Positions 10,913 to 23,420 of a DNA stretch of 64,000 bases are shown piece by piece; position 1 is the first letter of the stretch; each line of letters begins with the position of its first letter. This DNA is from Paramecium sonneborni (lineage: Eukaryota > Ciliophora > Oligohymenophorea > Peniculida > Parameciidae): NCBI GenBank assembly GCA_905182985.1, contig CAJJDN010000017.1:750877-814876 (forward strand). Reading direction: 5' to 3'. Under the pieces are notes generated by a model, which made no database searches, was not told the origin of the DNA, and saw nothing but the letters and a program-made list of their open reading frames with translations. The position numbers and the translations under genes were made by a program.

Positions 10913-13900
10913 TCAAATAAGTTAACAACAACGACTGCTATTTGAAACTTAAACTAAATGGCATTAATTATTTTAATCATCCATTTCTTATTTATTTCGA
11001 AATTGAAATGCATCTTGAAGTACCTATCTAAATTTTTTGTTTTCTTATTATTTTAAAATAGTAGCGCTATGAAATTCTAGATATTATAATATAATCAAAG
11101 TATCTTAGATTCCTCTTTTCCAATATTCTGATTGTGAATTTGTTTCATAATTATTTTCCAAAATTGATAATTTAGATGTAAAAGGATTTAATGCCCCATC
11201 ATCATATTATATATTATTTGAAATTTGTTTTTTTGCTAGAAATATAGCTGCAAATTGAATCTCTTTTTCTTAGTCTGAAGGTGACACAAAATATTTCTTT
11301 TAAATTTGAGTTAAAGCTTCTAATCTATTTTAAAACTTTTTTTCTTTAACTCTTTCTACAGCATAGTCTAAAGCTGCATTAATGGCAGTAAATATTGTTC
11401 CTACAACTGGAACCGATCCTATAATAAATGAACTAGTATTTGATATATTTTTAAGAATTTCTACAACTTTCTCAGAATTAGATTCAATCATTTCATCACT
11501 ATTTAAGGCAATAAACTTAGTTGACATTAATTACATAGCATGTAAATAATTATATAAACGCCAAAATAATGATTTATAATACAAGAAGAGGTTCAAGTTT
11601 TCAGGTCTTTATAAAAATTGCAATTCTTATTGTAATATATTTGAGTCTTATTCTTATAATTATAAAACTTTAGATTCTAATGAATTAATTTTTTCTTCAT
11701 TCTTATTCTGTGATTCTTCAACTTTAATTGTAAGAATTTTAATCTATTAATCAATTTTAGATAGAAAATCTAAAATTTATTAATGCTATTATTAATTAAA
11801 TTATTCATTAGTAGGTTTCAAACCAATTGCTACCTATTCTTAAATCTAAATGAATTCTTCAAGGAAGGCTGCTTTTTTTTATTATCCATCAATTGAACCT
11901 GCATTTGTTAAAGCATTAATATTATTTCTTGCAACTTAAAGTTGACTATCAATATCTGCTATCAATTTTAATTAATTCTAAATAAACTCAATATTTTCTG
12001 GTGAAAGATGTCTACATTTAAATTTAGAGTGAATAATTGATTCTAAGCAACCCTAGGCTAATGAGAAGAAATTTTTAGCTTTATTGTAATCCTTTTGAGA
12101 GTAATATAAACTACCAAGATTAGTAAGATATAAAGGATTTCGAGGATTAATATCTATAGCTTTATTATAATCTGCTAAAGCATTATCTATTTATCCTTCT
12201 CTCTTATATAATATACCTAAAATATAATGATAAAATAAAAAACCTCTTGTATTATATGTTTCTGCATGGGATGGATTACGTTCTAATATGATTTTGAAAT
12301 CTTTAAGAGCCTTTTCTTTTTAACCTTATTCATTATATAAATTGCCTAATAATTTAATGAGAATATTTAACCTCTATTATAAAGAGAATTTAAATTATTT
12401 GGATCTAATTCAGCAGCCTTGAAATAATCTTTAAATGCTAAATCAAATTTATTTAAGTCTTTATACAAGATTCCTAAATTTAATAATTCCATTACCTCTA
12501 CTATTATAAGCCTCAGCATTATTTTAGTTGAGTTCAATTGCTTTATTAAAATCTGCTAAAGCCTCTTCATTTCTTTAGATTTTTGTCAACAAAATTCCTA
12601 TTATAATTTATTAAATAGGTACCTCTGTTACAAAATGTATTTGATTTTAAAGGATTAAGCTATATAGACATATTGTAATCATCAAGTGATTCTTTTTTTA
12701 AATCTTAATCACTATAAAGATTAGCTATATATTAGGAATGTATTTACCTCTGTTGTTATAAGCATTTGAATTAATTGGATTTAACATTATAGATGTAGAA
12801 TAATCAGTCATTGCTTCTTAATCTTATTCCAACTCATGATACACACTACCTATAAAATTAAAACTGAATTATATACCTCTGGAATTAAAAGCTTCAGCAT
12901 TCTTAGGATCTAATTCAATTACTTTATTAAAATCATTCAAAGCCTCTTAATTTTTTTTAATTTTACTATATAATAATGCTATAAATGTTTTTGATAATTA
13001 CCTCGATTATAATAAGCATCTGTGTAATTAGGATCTAGATCCAGAACCTTTTAATAATCCTTCAATGCTTCTTCAGTTTTATTTAATTTATTATATAATA
13101 TTGCTATAATTAATTAATGATTAAAATTACCTCGATTATAATAAGCATTTGTATAATTAGGATCTAAATCTAGAACTTTTTAATAATCTTTCAATGCTTC
13201 TTAGGATTTACCCATATCATCCAATAAATTAGCTAATTTTAAGAATCTTCCTACCTCTGCAATAATAGGCTTAAGTGTAATTATCATCTAATTAGATTAC
13301 TTTTTTATAACTCTCTAAAGCATCTTCTTACTTTCCTAGTTCTTTTAATAATATTCCTAAAATTATATAAATAAATCTGTTACCTCTATTATAATGAGCA
13401 CTAACATAAGATGGATTTAATTCTATTGTCTTATTATAGTCTTTTAAAGCTAATTCTTTTTCTCCTTTTTCATTCAGTATTAAAGCTTTAATCATTTTAT
13501 AGATTGATACCTCTATTATAATATGAATTTGATTCTTTTGGATTTATCTGAATTGCTTTATTATATGAATATAGAGCTTCTTCCTTTTTACCAAGTTCGT
13601 TCAAGAGAATGGCTACCAAAATATTTTTAAAATACCTTAATTATAATAAGCATCGCTATTTTAAGGATCAATATCTATCAACTAATGATAGCATTAAACA
13701 GCTTCTTCATTTCTCTCTAACTTACCCAATAATATTGCTAAAATATCATTACATTTATACTACCTCTATTATAAAATGCATTCTTATTTGTTGGATCAAG
13801 CTAAGTTGCTTTAGTAAAATCATTTAATGAATCATTTATATTCTTATTCATTGTTAGAACTCCCCTACTATAATATATGTCTGCATTTTTAGGATTTAAT

Positions 13901-14918
13901 TCTATTAGTTTATTGTAACATATTATAGACTCATCAATTTTACCTAAATTCCTCAATTATATAGCTAAACTTATATAAATACAAAATACCTTTATTTTCA
14001 TAAGCATCTAAATTTTAAGGATTCAATTCAATTAGTTTTTAATAACAATCAATAGATTAATTTAATTTTCCTAATTCATTAAAGATATTAGCTAATTTAA
14101 TCTAAAATTAATACCTAGATTATTGTATGCATCTTCATTTTTTGAATTTAAGTTCAATACTTTCTCATAATCCTTTTAAGCATCTTCTAATTTTCCCAAA
14201 ATTTTTAATTTAAATGCTATTATTATTTTATATTTTTACCTCTTTTAAAATAACAATTCTCAAATTAAGGATTTAGTTCAATTGCTTTATTGTAATCTCT
14301 TAAACATTCTTCATTTTGACTCAATTCTGAATGAATAAGACCTATTGATAATTAATTAAATTTTAACCTCTTTAATAGTAAGCATTCGAATTTGATAAAT
14401 CTAATTCTATAAATTTATTCAAATCCTTAATAGCATCTTCAAATTGTTTCTAATTCTTTAGTATTATAAATCTATTATAATATGCACTCTTGTATTTTGA
14501 GTCGAGTTCTATAACTTTGCTATAATCTCTTATTGCCTCTTCATCCTTTTTTAAATCCAAATACAAATTTCCTATTTTTATTGATCAATTTATTTTACCT
14601 CTAAAAAAATATGCTTATATTAATTTTGGATCTAGTTCTAATGCCTTTGAAAAATCTGTCACTGCTTCATCTATCAATTTTTTATCAGTAACAAACCATG
14701 CTATGTTTTTACTAAATTGATTACCTCTATACAAATATCCAGAAGCTAAATTTGGCATTAACTTTAACGCCTTATTTACTTCTTAAATTGCCTCTTCCAA
14801 TTTATTTTATTCATATAATTCCTTCAATAACAAAATATTCTACATAACTTAAATCCTTATGCTTTATAGCTTGTTCTTCATTATCAATTGATTGATTTGT
14901 ATTACTATTGTTTTACAT
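10913..14918 (-). CDS. long TPR-repeat protein with C-terminal coiled coil, 20 introns
   Basis: A 1,170-aa protein once 20 introns of 22-27 nt are removed (first 14822-14843, last 12217-12243); the coding length then divides by three. About 20-22 tandem 34-residue TPR units follow the pattern AYYNRG..., then a PEDA or KALELDP-like helix. Each unit lies in one exon of about 102 nt and introns fall after the first base of the Gly codon at the end of each N-R-G motif. Two junctions lack the intron, giving 228-230 bp spacings. The first intron ends AAG and one other does too. After the TPRs (about residue 950) comes a Q/K-rich coiled coil and a conserved-looking C-terminal block with YYKSLFWRLYNYLHAMQL and a hydrophobic segment near IIGSVPVVGTIF. 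TPR arrays bind protein partners; in ciliates many are ciliary or cytoskeletal. Function unknown. Confidence 0.9.
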
Positions 14919-14996
14919 CAAACTTTTAATATTTAGTTTATTCTCTAATAAAGACTTAAAATACTAATTTTATTAAAACAATTCTATTTAATATAA

Positions 14997-16228
14997 TGAT
15001 TTAAGTACATGTGAAACCTATTAAATTTACTTAATTATGTTCTAAAATGTATCAATTTAGTTTGAAAAGTAACAGAATAATTAGACAAATATCTAATAAA
15101 AATTTCAACAAATATTAATTAATTATTTTTTGCAGAATTACATTAATATATGTGAATAGTATAATATAGTTATATTAAATAAAATTTAATATAAAAACCT
15201 AATTAATAATAGTAAAAAAATCAAAGAGACAGAGCTTTATGATTTTAAGCTTATAATGGTGACAAAATTTTGAGAAAAATGAATAAATTTGCTTTGTCAA
15301 TGCAAAGAATTTTAATAATTTGTTGATTAATTTAGAGGTTTTAAGCATCTTTTAAAATTATATAGTTAAATAATCTAGAGCCCCTTCTGAAACGGATTTA
15401 TTAGTCTTATAATGATATCTATCTTTTGGTATAATTAAACTGCCTTCCCTTTTTACTAACAAAAGGCAATGTTCAGAATTTAATATCATTAAAATATTGT
15501 AAAAATTAAAAGCTTTTATGAATCTATTTAATTTATGCAATGCTCTAGCTAAAAAAATAAAAATTAAATTATCACCTATAATGCATAGTACATTTTAATG
15601 TTAATAGTGTAATTGCTAAGAAGGAATAAATAGATTATCTATTATATTTATATTAGGCAGCATTATCTGACTTTTTTATTATTTCAAATTTAGTAAGCAA
15701 AATTAACCAAATTTCAATATTGAAGAATCTAAATTATACTATTCTGATTCTTCAGGAAATTTATCATTCAGAGAAGCTTCACTTACTCTTAAATTTCATT
15801 TATTTTATCTAGTTAATTTATGAATCTTAATCAAAATTAAATAAATAAATTAGCAAAAACTTCAAATCAGGGTTTAAATTGTTTAAAAATTTCATCTAAT
15901 TAAAAATTGAAATTAACTTTTATATAAGAACTAACATTGCTAGGGTTTCCATGTAATTCCAAATCATAAATTTCTAATACTTCTTAATTTTCTTTCAAAA
16001 AATTTAATTTATTATAAAAAAAAAAAATTTAGGAGAAGAGCTAAAATTATAAATTTTAACTCAACTGTGTTAAAGTAATAATTAACTTTAAGAACATTCA
16101 TATATATTTATTTAAATATTGCACCCTTTTCAACATTTTATATTCTTATTCACAATGTCACAGCTGTTTGAGGAAATTTTTCTAAAGTTCTAATTTTTTC
16201 TTAAAGAATAATCATAAATTTGACATAA
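14997..16228. repeat. contig-end duplication 1, first copy
   Basis: This 1,232-base stretch is repeated without a visible difference at 16230-17461, separated by a single N at 16229. That pattern is expected when overlapping contig ends are placed side by side instead of merged. Treat one copy as an artefact. Confidence 0.9.
15052..16000 (-). CDS. hypothetical protein, frame incompletely resolved (copy in duplication 1)
   Basis: Minus-strand coding-like sequence. Upstream exon text reads NQEVLEIYDLELHGNPSN, then a later part reads SEASLNDKFPEESEQYNLDSS and runs through a 27-nt intron (GTG...TAG, about 15547-15573) into ARALHKLNRFIKAFNFYN. It ends at a TGA at 15052-15054. The first part and the middle are separated by TGA codons or an unresolved intron, so start and exon structure are uncertain. 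The C-terminal portion is hydrophobic and Cys-poor. I recognise no family. Confidence 0.4.
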
Positions 16229-16229
16229 N

Positions 16230-17461
16230 TGATTTAAGTACATGTGAAACCTATTAAATTTACTTAATTATGTTCTAAAATGTATCAATTTAGTTTGAAA
16301 AGTAACAGAATAATTAGACAAATATCTAATAAAAATTTCAACAAATATTAATTAATTATTTTTTGCAGAATTACATTAATATATGTGAATAGTATAATAT
16401 AGTTATATTAAATAAAATTTAATATAAAAACCTAATTAATAATAGTAAAAAAATCAAAGAGACAGAGCTTTATGATTTTAAGCTTATAATGGTGACAAAA
16501 TTTTGAGAAAAATGAATAAATTTGCTTTGTCAATGCAAAGAATTTTAATAATTTGTTGATTAATTTAGAGGTTTTAAGCATCTTTTAAAATTATATAGTT
16601 AAATAATCTAGAGCCCCTTCTGAAACGGATTTATTAGTCTTATAATGATATCTATCTTTTGGTATAATTAAACTGCCTTCCCTTTTTACTAACAAAAGGC
16701 AATGTTCAGAATTTAATATCATTAAAATATTGTAAAAATTAAAAGCTTTTATGAATCTATTTAATTTATGCAATGCTCTAGCTAAAAAAATAAAAATTAA
16801 ATTATCACCTATAATGCATAGTACATTTTAATGTTAATAGTGTAATTGCTAAGAAGGAATAAATAGATTATCTATTATATTTATATTAGGCAGCATTATC
16901 TGACTTTTTTATTATTTCAAATTTAGTAAGCAAAATTAACCAAATTTCAATATTGAAGAATCTAAATTATACTATTCTGATTCTTCAGGAAATTTATCAT
17001 TCAGAGAAGCTTCACTTACTCTTAAATTTCATTTATTTTATCTAGTTAATTTATGAATCTTAATCAAAATTAAATAAATAAATTAGCAAAAACTTCAAAT
17101 CAGGGTTTAAATTGTTTAAAAATTTCATCTAATTAAAAATTGAAATTAACTTTTATATAAGAACTAACATTGCTAGGGTTTCCATGTAATTCCAAATCAT
17201 AAATTTCTAATACTTCTTAATTTTCTTTCAAAAAATTTAATTTATTATAAAAAAAAAAAATTTAGGAGAAGAGCTAAAATTATAAATTTTAACTCAACTG
17301 TGTTAAAGTAATAATTAACTTTAAGAACATTCATATATATTTATTTAAATATTGCACCCTTTTCAACATTTTATATTCTTATTCACAATGTCACAGCTGT
17401 TTGAGGAAATTTTTCTAAAGTTCTAATTTTTTCTTAAAGAATAATCATAAATTTGACATAA
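16230..17461. repeat. contig-end duplication 1, second copy
   Basis: Same sequence as 14997-16228. It continues directly into the inverted repeat that starts near 17393, so this is the copy with the real downstream context. Confidence 0.9.
16285..17233 (-). CDS. hypothetical protein, duplicate of the one at 15052-16000
   Basis: Identical to the preceding entry and present only because of the duplicated contig end. It should be counted once. The same caveats on exon structure apply. Confidence 0.4.
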
Positions 17462-17891
17462 TTAATATAATGAAAAAATAAAAATATTGATTTTCAGGAT
17501 AGATTAATCCAAGAAAAAATTTCTTGGATTTTAGTGAAAGTCAAAGAAAATTTTTTAGAATTAATAGTTCTTTAAAAATTATATTTATTCGTTTAGAATC
17601 AGTTTTTTTTAACTTGGGAAACAAAAGTTGACTTATTTAGAGATCTTGTCGATGCAAGAATAAATATAATTTTTAAAGACTATTAAAACAAAAAAAATTT
17701 CTTAACATTCACTAAAATCTAAGAAATTAATCCATCCTCAAAATCAATATTTTTATTTTTTCATTATATTAATTATTCATTTAATAAGGATTTCTCAAAC
17801 TGTGAAATTTATGATTATTCTTCAATTTTAAATCAATTCTAACCAAGCAAAAATTTTAGAACTTTACAAAAAATTTCCTCGAAACAGCTGT
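17393..17891. mobile_element. long inverted repeat, MITE-like or IES-like
   Basis: Two inverted arms of roughly 200 bases flank a short centre near 17610-17640. The inner arms begin ATAATTAATATAATGAAAAA at 17458 and end with its exact reverse complement near 17775; similarity continues for over 100 bases inward (for example TTTAAAAATTATATTTATTC on one arm and its complement on the other). Homology also extends outward to ACAGCTGT at both ends, with an extra 30 or so bases in the right arm. No coding sequence lies inside. Contig A ends at the inner edge of the left arm and contig C starts exactly at the outer edge of the right arm, so the repeat evidently broke the assembly. Could be a non-autonomous transposon relic or a germline eliminated element. 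Confidence 0.7.
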
Positions 17892-19007
17892 AATACAATT
17901 TAAGCCAATAAGGAAAAATAAATTCTTCTTTATGAAATCATAAATTATTCAAAGTTATTAATATAAATTGTCATTTTTTCTGATTTGATAAAAAATTAGC
18001 TGACAATATTTGTTAAATCAATTTTTGAAGTTTAAATCTATATTTATATAATAAAATTCAAAATAATTCATTTAAATATAAATTATAATATAATCAGTAT
18101 CCTTTTAACTTAATATTACTAAACTTTCTAAGGAATTAATGTGTTATTCAACCTTATCTTCCTAAAATCCTTAGGTATTAAGAAAAGTATTCTAAAAACT
18201 AAGAGCCCTTAAGTAGAAATATAATAGTGCCCTCAATAATTGTGATTAAAATTCATTTTTAAGACACTGTTTCATTGATTATGAATTAGTAATTTTTAAT
18301 ATTTAAAGGCTTAACTTTTTTTCTGAAAAAAAGCTACAAATGAAAGAATAACTGATAATAATATTGAACATCTTTTAATAAGATTGAATAAATAAAGTTT
18401 GTTTAATTTTTAAGTTTTATTAGTTTATATAATTCTTATTTTAAGATTGATATTTGTCTTCTAATAATATATAAGTCTGATATTGTATATTAGACATGTA
18501 ATCTTATATTTCTTTTTAATAAAGTGTTTTCATTCTTAATTTGAATAAACCAATTGATATTTAATTATCTAATTTTCTTAAAATTGACTAATCCTATTAA
18601 CAGAATTGCTATTCATCTAATAAACTATATCTATAATTTTAAAGTCTAAATTTTCGGAAAGGCATGGATGTAATTGAATGAAATTAATAAATTCTTTTAT
18701 ATTATATATGATGATCAATTAATTTCTTTATAAATTCATTTATATTAATTCCTTCATAAATTTAAGTATCATTACCACTAAGATATCAGATTACGTTAAT
18801 ATATTGATTATTAATCAAAAGATAAAATAAATAAAGATTTAATATAACTATAAAATAAATAATATGTATGTATGTATATATATATAGATTAGAATTGTTT
18901 AAAAATGATAATAAATTTTCTGAATGGTAATTTTAATTGAAATAAATAGAATAGCATATTATTAAAAAAACATTTATATTGTATTAATAATAATATAAAA
19001 TAAATTT
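17892..19007. other. AT-rich intergenic sequence
   Basis: No supportable gene on either strand. Contains short AT runs and a (TATG)n/(TA)n patch near 18862. Repeated at 19692-20807 because of contig duplication 2. Confidence 0.5.
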
Positions 19008-19689
19008 TCAAACTTTAATTGGGTGTGTATTTTTTTTAATAGTTCCAAAATACCTATCTCCAAAATCTCCAATTCCAGGTGCTAAGTAATTAATATCTTT
19101 TAACAATATTGGATCTACTTGAGCTGTAATAATTTTGATATTTGGAAATTGTTAAAATACTTTATTCAATCCTTATTCACAACTAACCAAAGTTAAAAAT
19201 ATGATATTTTCTTGTTTTACACCTTTATTTAATAATAATTATAATGCCATGCTTGCACTTCCCCCTGATGCTAACATTGGATCTACTAATATAATTTATT
19301 ATTAATTTATATCCTCAGGAAGCTTTTCAAAATAATATTTAGGCATTGATGTTTCTTCATTTCTTTGTATCAATATTTATCCTATTGATGCTCCACATAT
19401 CACTTTTAAACCTTCATTCAAAAATGCATTACCTGATCTAAGTATACTCACTATACATATCCTAAATATATATTTATATATTATATCTACTCTTCATCAT
19501 CATATTTCACTTCATTTGCTTCATATAATCCTAAAGGAGATTACTTTACATATTTCTTTTTTTCTATTTAACACAAAGCTTATTCCATTAGAATTCTTAT
19601 TAATCTGTCAGCATTCTTTCGAAAACTCTATAAATTTCTTATTTTTTTATTACCACTATATCAGCATTTGTATCTCTTATCAAAGAAAG
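19008..19689 (-). pseudogene. uracil phosphoribosyltransferase, truncated assembly copy
   Basis: The 3' part of the gene described at 20808-21687, cut at its 5' end by the single N at 19690. The truncation is an assembly artefact and not biological gene decay. Do not count as a second gene. Confidence 0.85.
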
Positions 19690-19690
19690 N

Positions 19691-21489
19691 TAATACAATT
19701 TAAGCCAATAAGGAAAAATAAATTCTTCTTTATGAAATCATAAATTATTCAAAGTTATTAATATAAATTGTCATTTTTTCTGATTTGATAAAAAATTAGC
19801 TGACAATATTTGTTAAATCAATTTTTGAAGTTTAAATCTATATTTATATAATAAAATTCAAAATAATTCATTTAAATATAAATTATAATATAATCAGTAT
19901 CCTTTTAACTTAATATTACTAAACTTTCTAAGGAATTAATGTGTTATTCAACCTTATCTTCCTAAAATCCTTAGGTATTAAGAAAAGTATTCTAAAAACT
20001 AAGAGCCCTTAAGTAGAAATATAATAGTGCCCTCAATAATTGTGATTAAAATTCATTTTTAAGACACTGTTTCATTGATTATGAATTAGTAATTTTTAAT
20101 ATTTAAAGGCTTAACTTTTTTTCTGAAAAAAAGCTACAAATGAAAGAATAACTGATAATAATATTGAACATCTTTTAATAAGATTGAATAAATAAAGTTT
20201 GTTTAATTTTTAAGTTTTATTAGTTTATATAATTCTTATTTTAAGATTGATATTTGTCTTCTAATAATATATAAGTCTGATATTGTATATTAGACATGTA
20301 ATCTTATATTTCTTTTTAATAAAGTGTTTTCATTCTTAATTTGAATAAACCAATTGATATTTAATTATCTAATTTTCTTAAAATTGACTAATCCTATTAA
20401 CAGAATTGCTATTCATCTAATAAACTATATCTATAATTTTAAAGTCTAAATTTTCGGAAAGGCATGGATGTAATTGAATGAAATTAATAAATTCTTTTAT
20501 ATTATATATGATGATCAATTAATTTCTTTATAAATTCATTTATATTAATTCCTTCATAAATTTAAGTATCATTACCACTAAGATATCAGATTACGTTAAT
20601 ATATTGATTATTAATCAAAAGATAAAATAAATAAAGATTTAATATAACTATAAAATAAATAATATGTATGTATGTATATATATATAGATTAGAATTGTTT
20701 AAAAATGATAATAAATTTTCTGAATGGTAATTTTAATTGAAATAAATAGAATAGCATATTATTAAAAAAACATTTATATTGTATTAATAATAATATAAAA
20801 TAAATTTTCAAACTTTAATTGGGTGTGTATTTTTTTTAATAGTTCCAAAATACCTATCTCCAAAATCTCCAATTCCAGGTGCTAAGTAATTAATATCTTT
20901 TAACAATATTGGATCTACTTGAGCTGTAATAATTTTGATATTTGGAAATTGTTAAAATACTTTATTCAATCCTTATTCACAACTAACCAAAGTTAAAAAT
21001 ATGATATTTTCTTGTTTTACACCTTTATTTAATAATAATTATAATGCCATGCTTGCACTTCCCCCTGATGCTAACATTGGATCTACTAATATAATTTATT
21101 ATTAATTTATATCCTCAGGAAGCTTTTCAAAATAATATTTAGGCATTGATGTTTCTTCATTTCTTTGTATCAATATTTATCCTATTGATGCTCCACATAT
21201 CACTTTTAAACCTTCATTCAAAAATGCATTACCTGATCTAAGTATACTCACTATACATATCCTAAATATATATTTATATATTATATCTACTCTTCATCAT
21301 CATATTTCACTTCATTTGCTTCATATAATCCTAAAGGAGATTACTTTACATATTTCTTTTTTTCTATTTAACACAAAGCTTATTCCATTAGAATTCTTAT
21401 TAATCTGTCAGCATTCTTTCGAAAACTCTATAAATTTCTTATTTTTTTATTACCACTATATCAGCATTTGTATCTCTTATCAAAGAAAG
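19691..21489. repeat. contig-end duplication 2, second copy
   Basis: Same sequence as 17891-19689. It starts exactly at the outer end of the right arm of the inverted repeat and continues into the 5' half of the phosphoribosyltransferase gene. Confidence 0.9.
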
Positions 21490-21687
21490 AATATGCTCAG
21501 TTTACTTTCTATTTAAAATCGATAAATTTTTATGTTTCTTCATTAAGTTATGTAATTCGTTTTCACTAAGAAAATTGTATTGCTCATTTCTATTTAGGAC
21601 ATTATTATTTTTTTATTAAGAACATACTACAAATGTCCCATTAACCAATCCTAAGCAGAATGCTAATTTCGTTATGTTTTTAAGCAT
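20808..21687 (-). CDS. uracil phosphoribosyltransferase-like protein
   Basis: A 274-aa protein with two introns (21428-21453, 26 nt; 21262-21290, 29 nt), both GTA...TAG; coding length divides by three. UPRT features are clear: FRKNADRLIRILMEQAL early, VSILRSGNAF, the PRPP-binding loop VDPMLASGGSASMAL and the uracil-binding tail LAPGIGDFGDRYFGT. The enzyme converts uracil and PRPP to UMP in pyrimidine salvage. Unusual: residues 1-23 form a hydrophobic, signal-like N-terminus (MLKNITKLAFCLGLVNGTF) before a charged linker, whereas UPRTs are normally cytosolic. The next upstream in-frame ATG choice would remove it, so the start is not certain. The C-terminus is slightly divergent but complete. 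Confidence 0.93.
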
Positions 21688-22479
21688 TTTTAATACTTTA
21701 TTTATTTCAAATTATTAGAACCAAACCATTCGCATTTCAATAACACATTTTAATCATAATTTATATTATATTCAATCAGATCATGTAAATAATAAAAATT
21801 ATATCTCGAATTAAATGTTTTTTATTATATGTAATTTTATTTGATTTATAAATATTATTAATTATTTAAAGTTATTTATTTTATAAACTGAATATATAAG
21901 ATACAAAAATATTCTAATAATCTTTTATGTCCCCAATCTATTACAAAAAAGTAATTTATAAATTTATATTTAAGTTATTTATATTTCATATATTTATAAG
22001 ATTTTGTTAGACTATATTTATTTGTTTCAGAGTCACTGTATAGAGAAATTTATTTAGAAGTTTATCAGTTTATATAGTATTGAAAAAGGTTAATGGAGTA
22101 TGTCAAAATATATATCTAAGATATATACTGGTTTCATTTAAAGCATTTTGATTATTAATAAAACTTATCATCTTTCAGATTATGTAGCCAAAATTAAAAT
22201 GATGTTGAAAGCATGATAGCAGATATATATATTGGGAAACTAACAGTTAATTTTATTATTAATTTTAACTTTAGTGCGATTAATTTAAAAATACTTTCTA
22301 ATTTCTTAAAATATTATTGTTTAAAAGTGTAAAATAGTTTGTACTTGAATATGACATAAATAATATATCAGTATATATTAATTTATCTTAATGATATTTT
22401 TATATAAACATTTTTGATTAGCAAGTGCTTTTTAATAATAAGCTAGACAATTCTACCAAACACTAGACTAGTAGATTTA
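21688..22479. other. AT-rich intergenic sequence
   Basis: Separates the 5' end of the phosphoribosyltransferase gene from the reverse transcriptase relic. No gene, structured repeat or recognisable RNA is visible. Confidence 0.5.
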
Positions 22480-23010
22480 GAGATATCATTATTATAAAAG
22501 ATAGCTGTATTCTTTTGTATCCACTTTTATCTTTTATGATTCAAACATTCCAAATGTTCCATCAAATGATCCTTGTTAAAATTATTTAGGCACATTTTCT
22601 TTATATTCATTTTCATATTGAATATCTCCAGAGTTCCCTTTAAGGTTTCTATTATATATTTTGATGTTCCTCTATTAGTCAATATAAACTATATCATTGG
22701 ACATGTTAGAGTTATCTTTAGATTCTTTTTTTATTTTATCTATTCATTTTTATAGCAATTATTAGAGTCTTTGTACTCCATTCATTTATTAGTTCATTAA
22801 AATATAGATTGAACAACATTTGCATTATGAGAGAGCCTTAGTGAACTCCATTTTAAAAAGATTTTAGTTTGCTTATAGCATAATCTTATGTTAAACAATT
22901 TAACATATGAATAAATATTGTCTTAAATTTCTCACAATTATAAATAATAATTATACTCTCAAAAGCCAAGAAGGATTATTAAATATTTAAAATCTTAAAT
23001 TTAAAAAATA
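22480..23010 (-). pseudogene. decayed LINE-like reverse transcriptase fragment
   Basis: Minus-strand frame with fingers/palm residues of a non-LTR reverse transcriptase: FLAFESIIIYNCEKFKTIF, then the region-B signature GVHQGSLI followed by LFNLYFNELINEW, then in another frame NMKMNIKKMC, the usual sequence after the catalytic box. The YxDD box itself is not intact (a remnant MSNDIVYI in a third frame), region A has lost its Asp, and at least two frameshifts separate the blocks. It lies just downstream of the membrane-protein gene. An identical copy at 23527-24057 is the contig duplication. Confidence 0.6.
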
Positions 23011-23069
23011 GAGAACATATATATATACTAATTAAATTATTTATTAAATATTATATGATTTATATCCAA

Positions 23070-23419
23070 TCAATTTCTCCGAAGCTAAGGAATTTTAATA
23101 TTAGTTTCACTTCCTAACTTAATCTCTTCATTGATTGATAAATGACTTAAAAATTTAAAACTTACAAATCCATTATTATTATCATATACTTAATCCTCTA
23201 ATTCTGAAGGTACATTTCTATTCCGAGAATTTAAAATATCAACTTTTTTAATTGATCCTTATAAATCCTCCATTTTCCGAGTAATTCGTAAAGGATTAAT
23301 AAGTATTTCAGTAATATCAAGGAATTAATTGATCATTATGGATTATGTTTAATAGAACTATCTTGAAGCAGATGAAGTTATTAATTTATAAAAATTTAAT
23401 TCATTTTTAAAGTTAGACT
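23070..23419 (-). pseudogene. membrane-protein gene, truncated assembly copy
   Basis: The last 117 or so codons of the gene at 24117-25627, cut by the single N at 23420. Artefact copy. Confidence 0.85.
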
Positions 23420-23420
23420 N

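Larger units (their letters stand above)
17891..19689. repeat. contig-end duplication 2, first copy
   Basis: A 1,799-base stretch repeated at 19691-21489 with a single N at 19690 between. The first copy ends in the middle of the phosphoribosyltransferase gene. Assembly overlap is by far the simplest explanation. Confidence 0.9.
22374..23419. repeat. contig-end duplication 3, first copy
   Basis: A 1,046-base stretch repeated at 23421-24466, separated by a single N at 23420. It contains the reverse transcriptase relic and the 3' end of the membrane-protein gene. Confidence 0.9.

Noticed and set aside
11330..11527. Separate small gene starting at the ATG at 11527
   Set aside because: In the ciliate code the frame is open upstream and continuous with the TPR gene, and downstream to 10913; it is the C-terminal domain of that protein.
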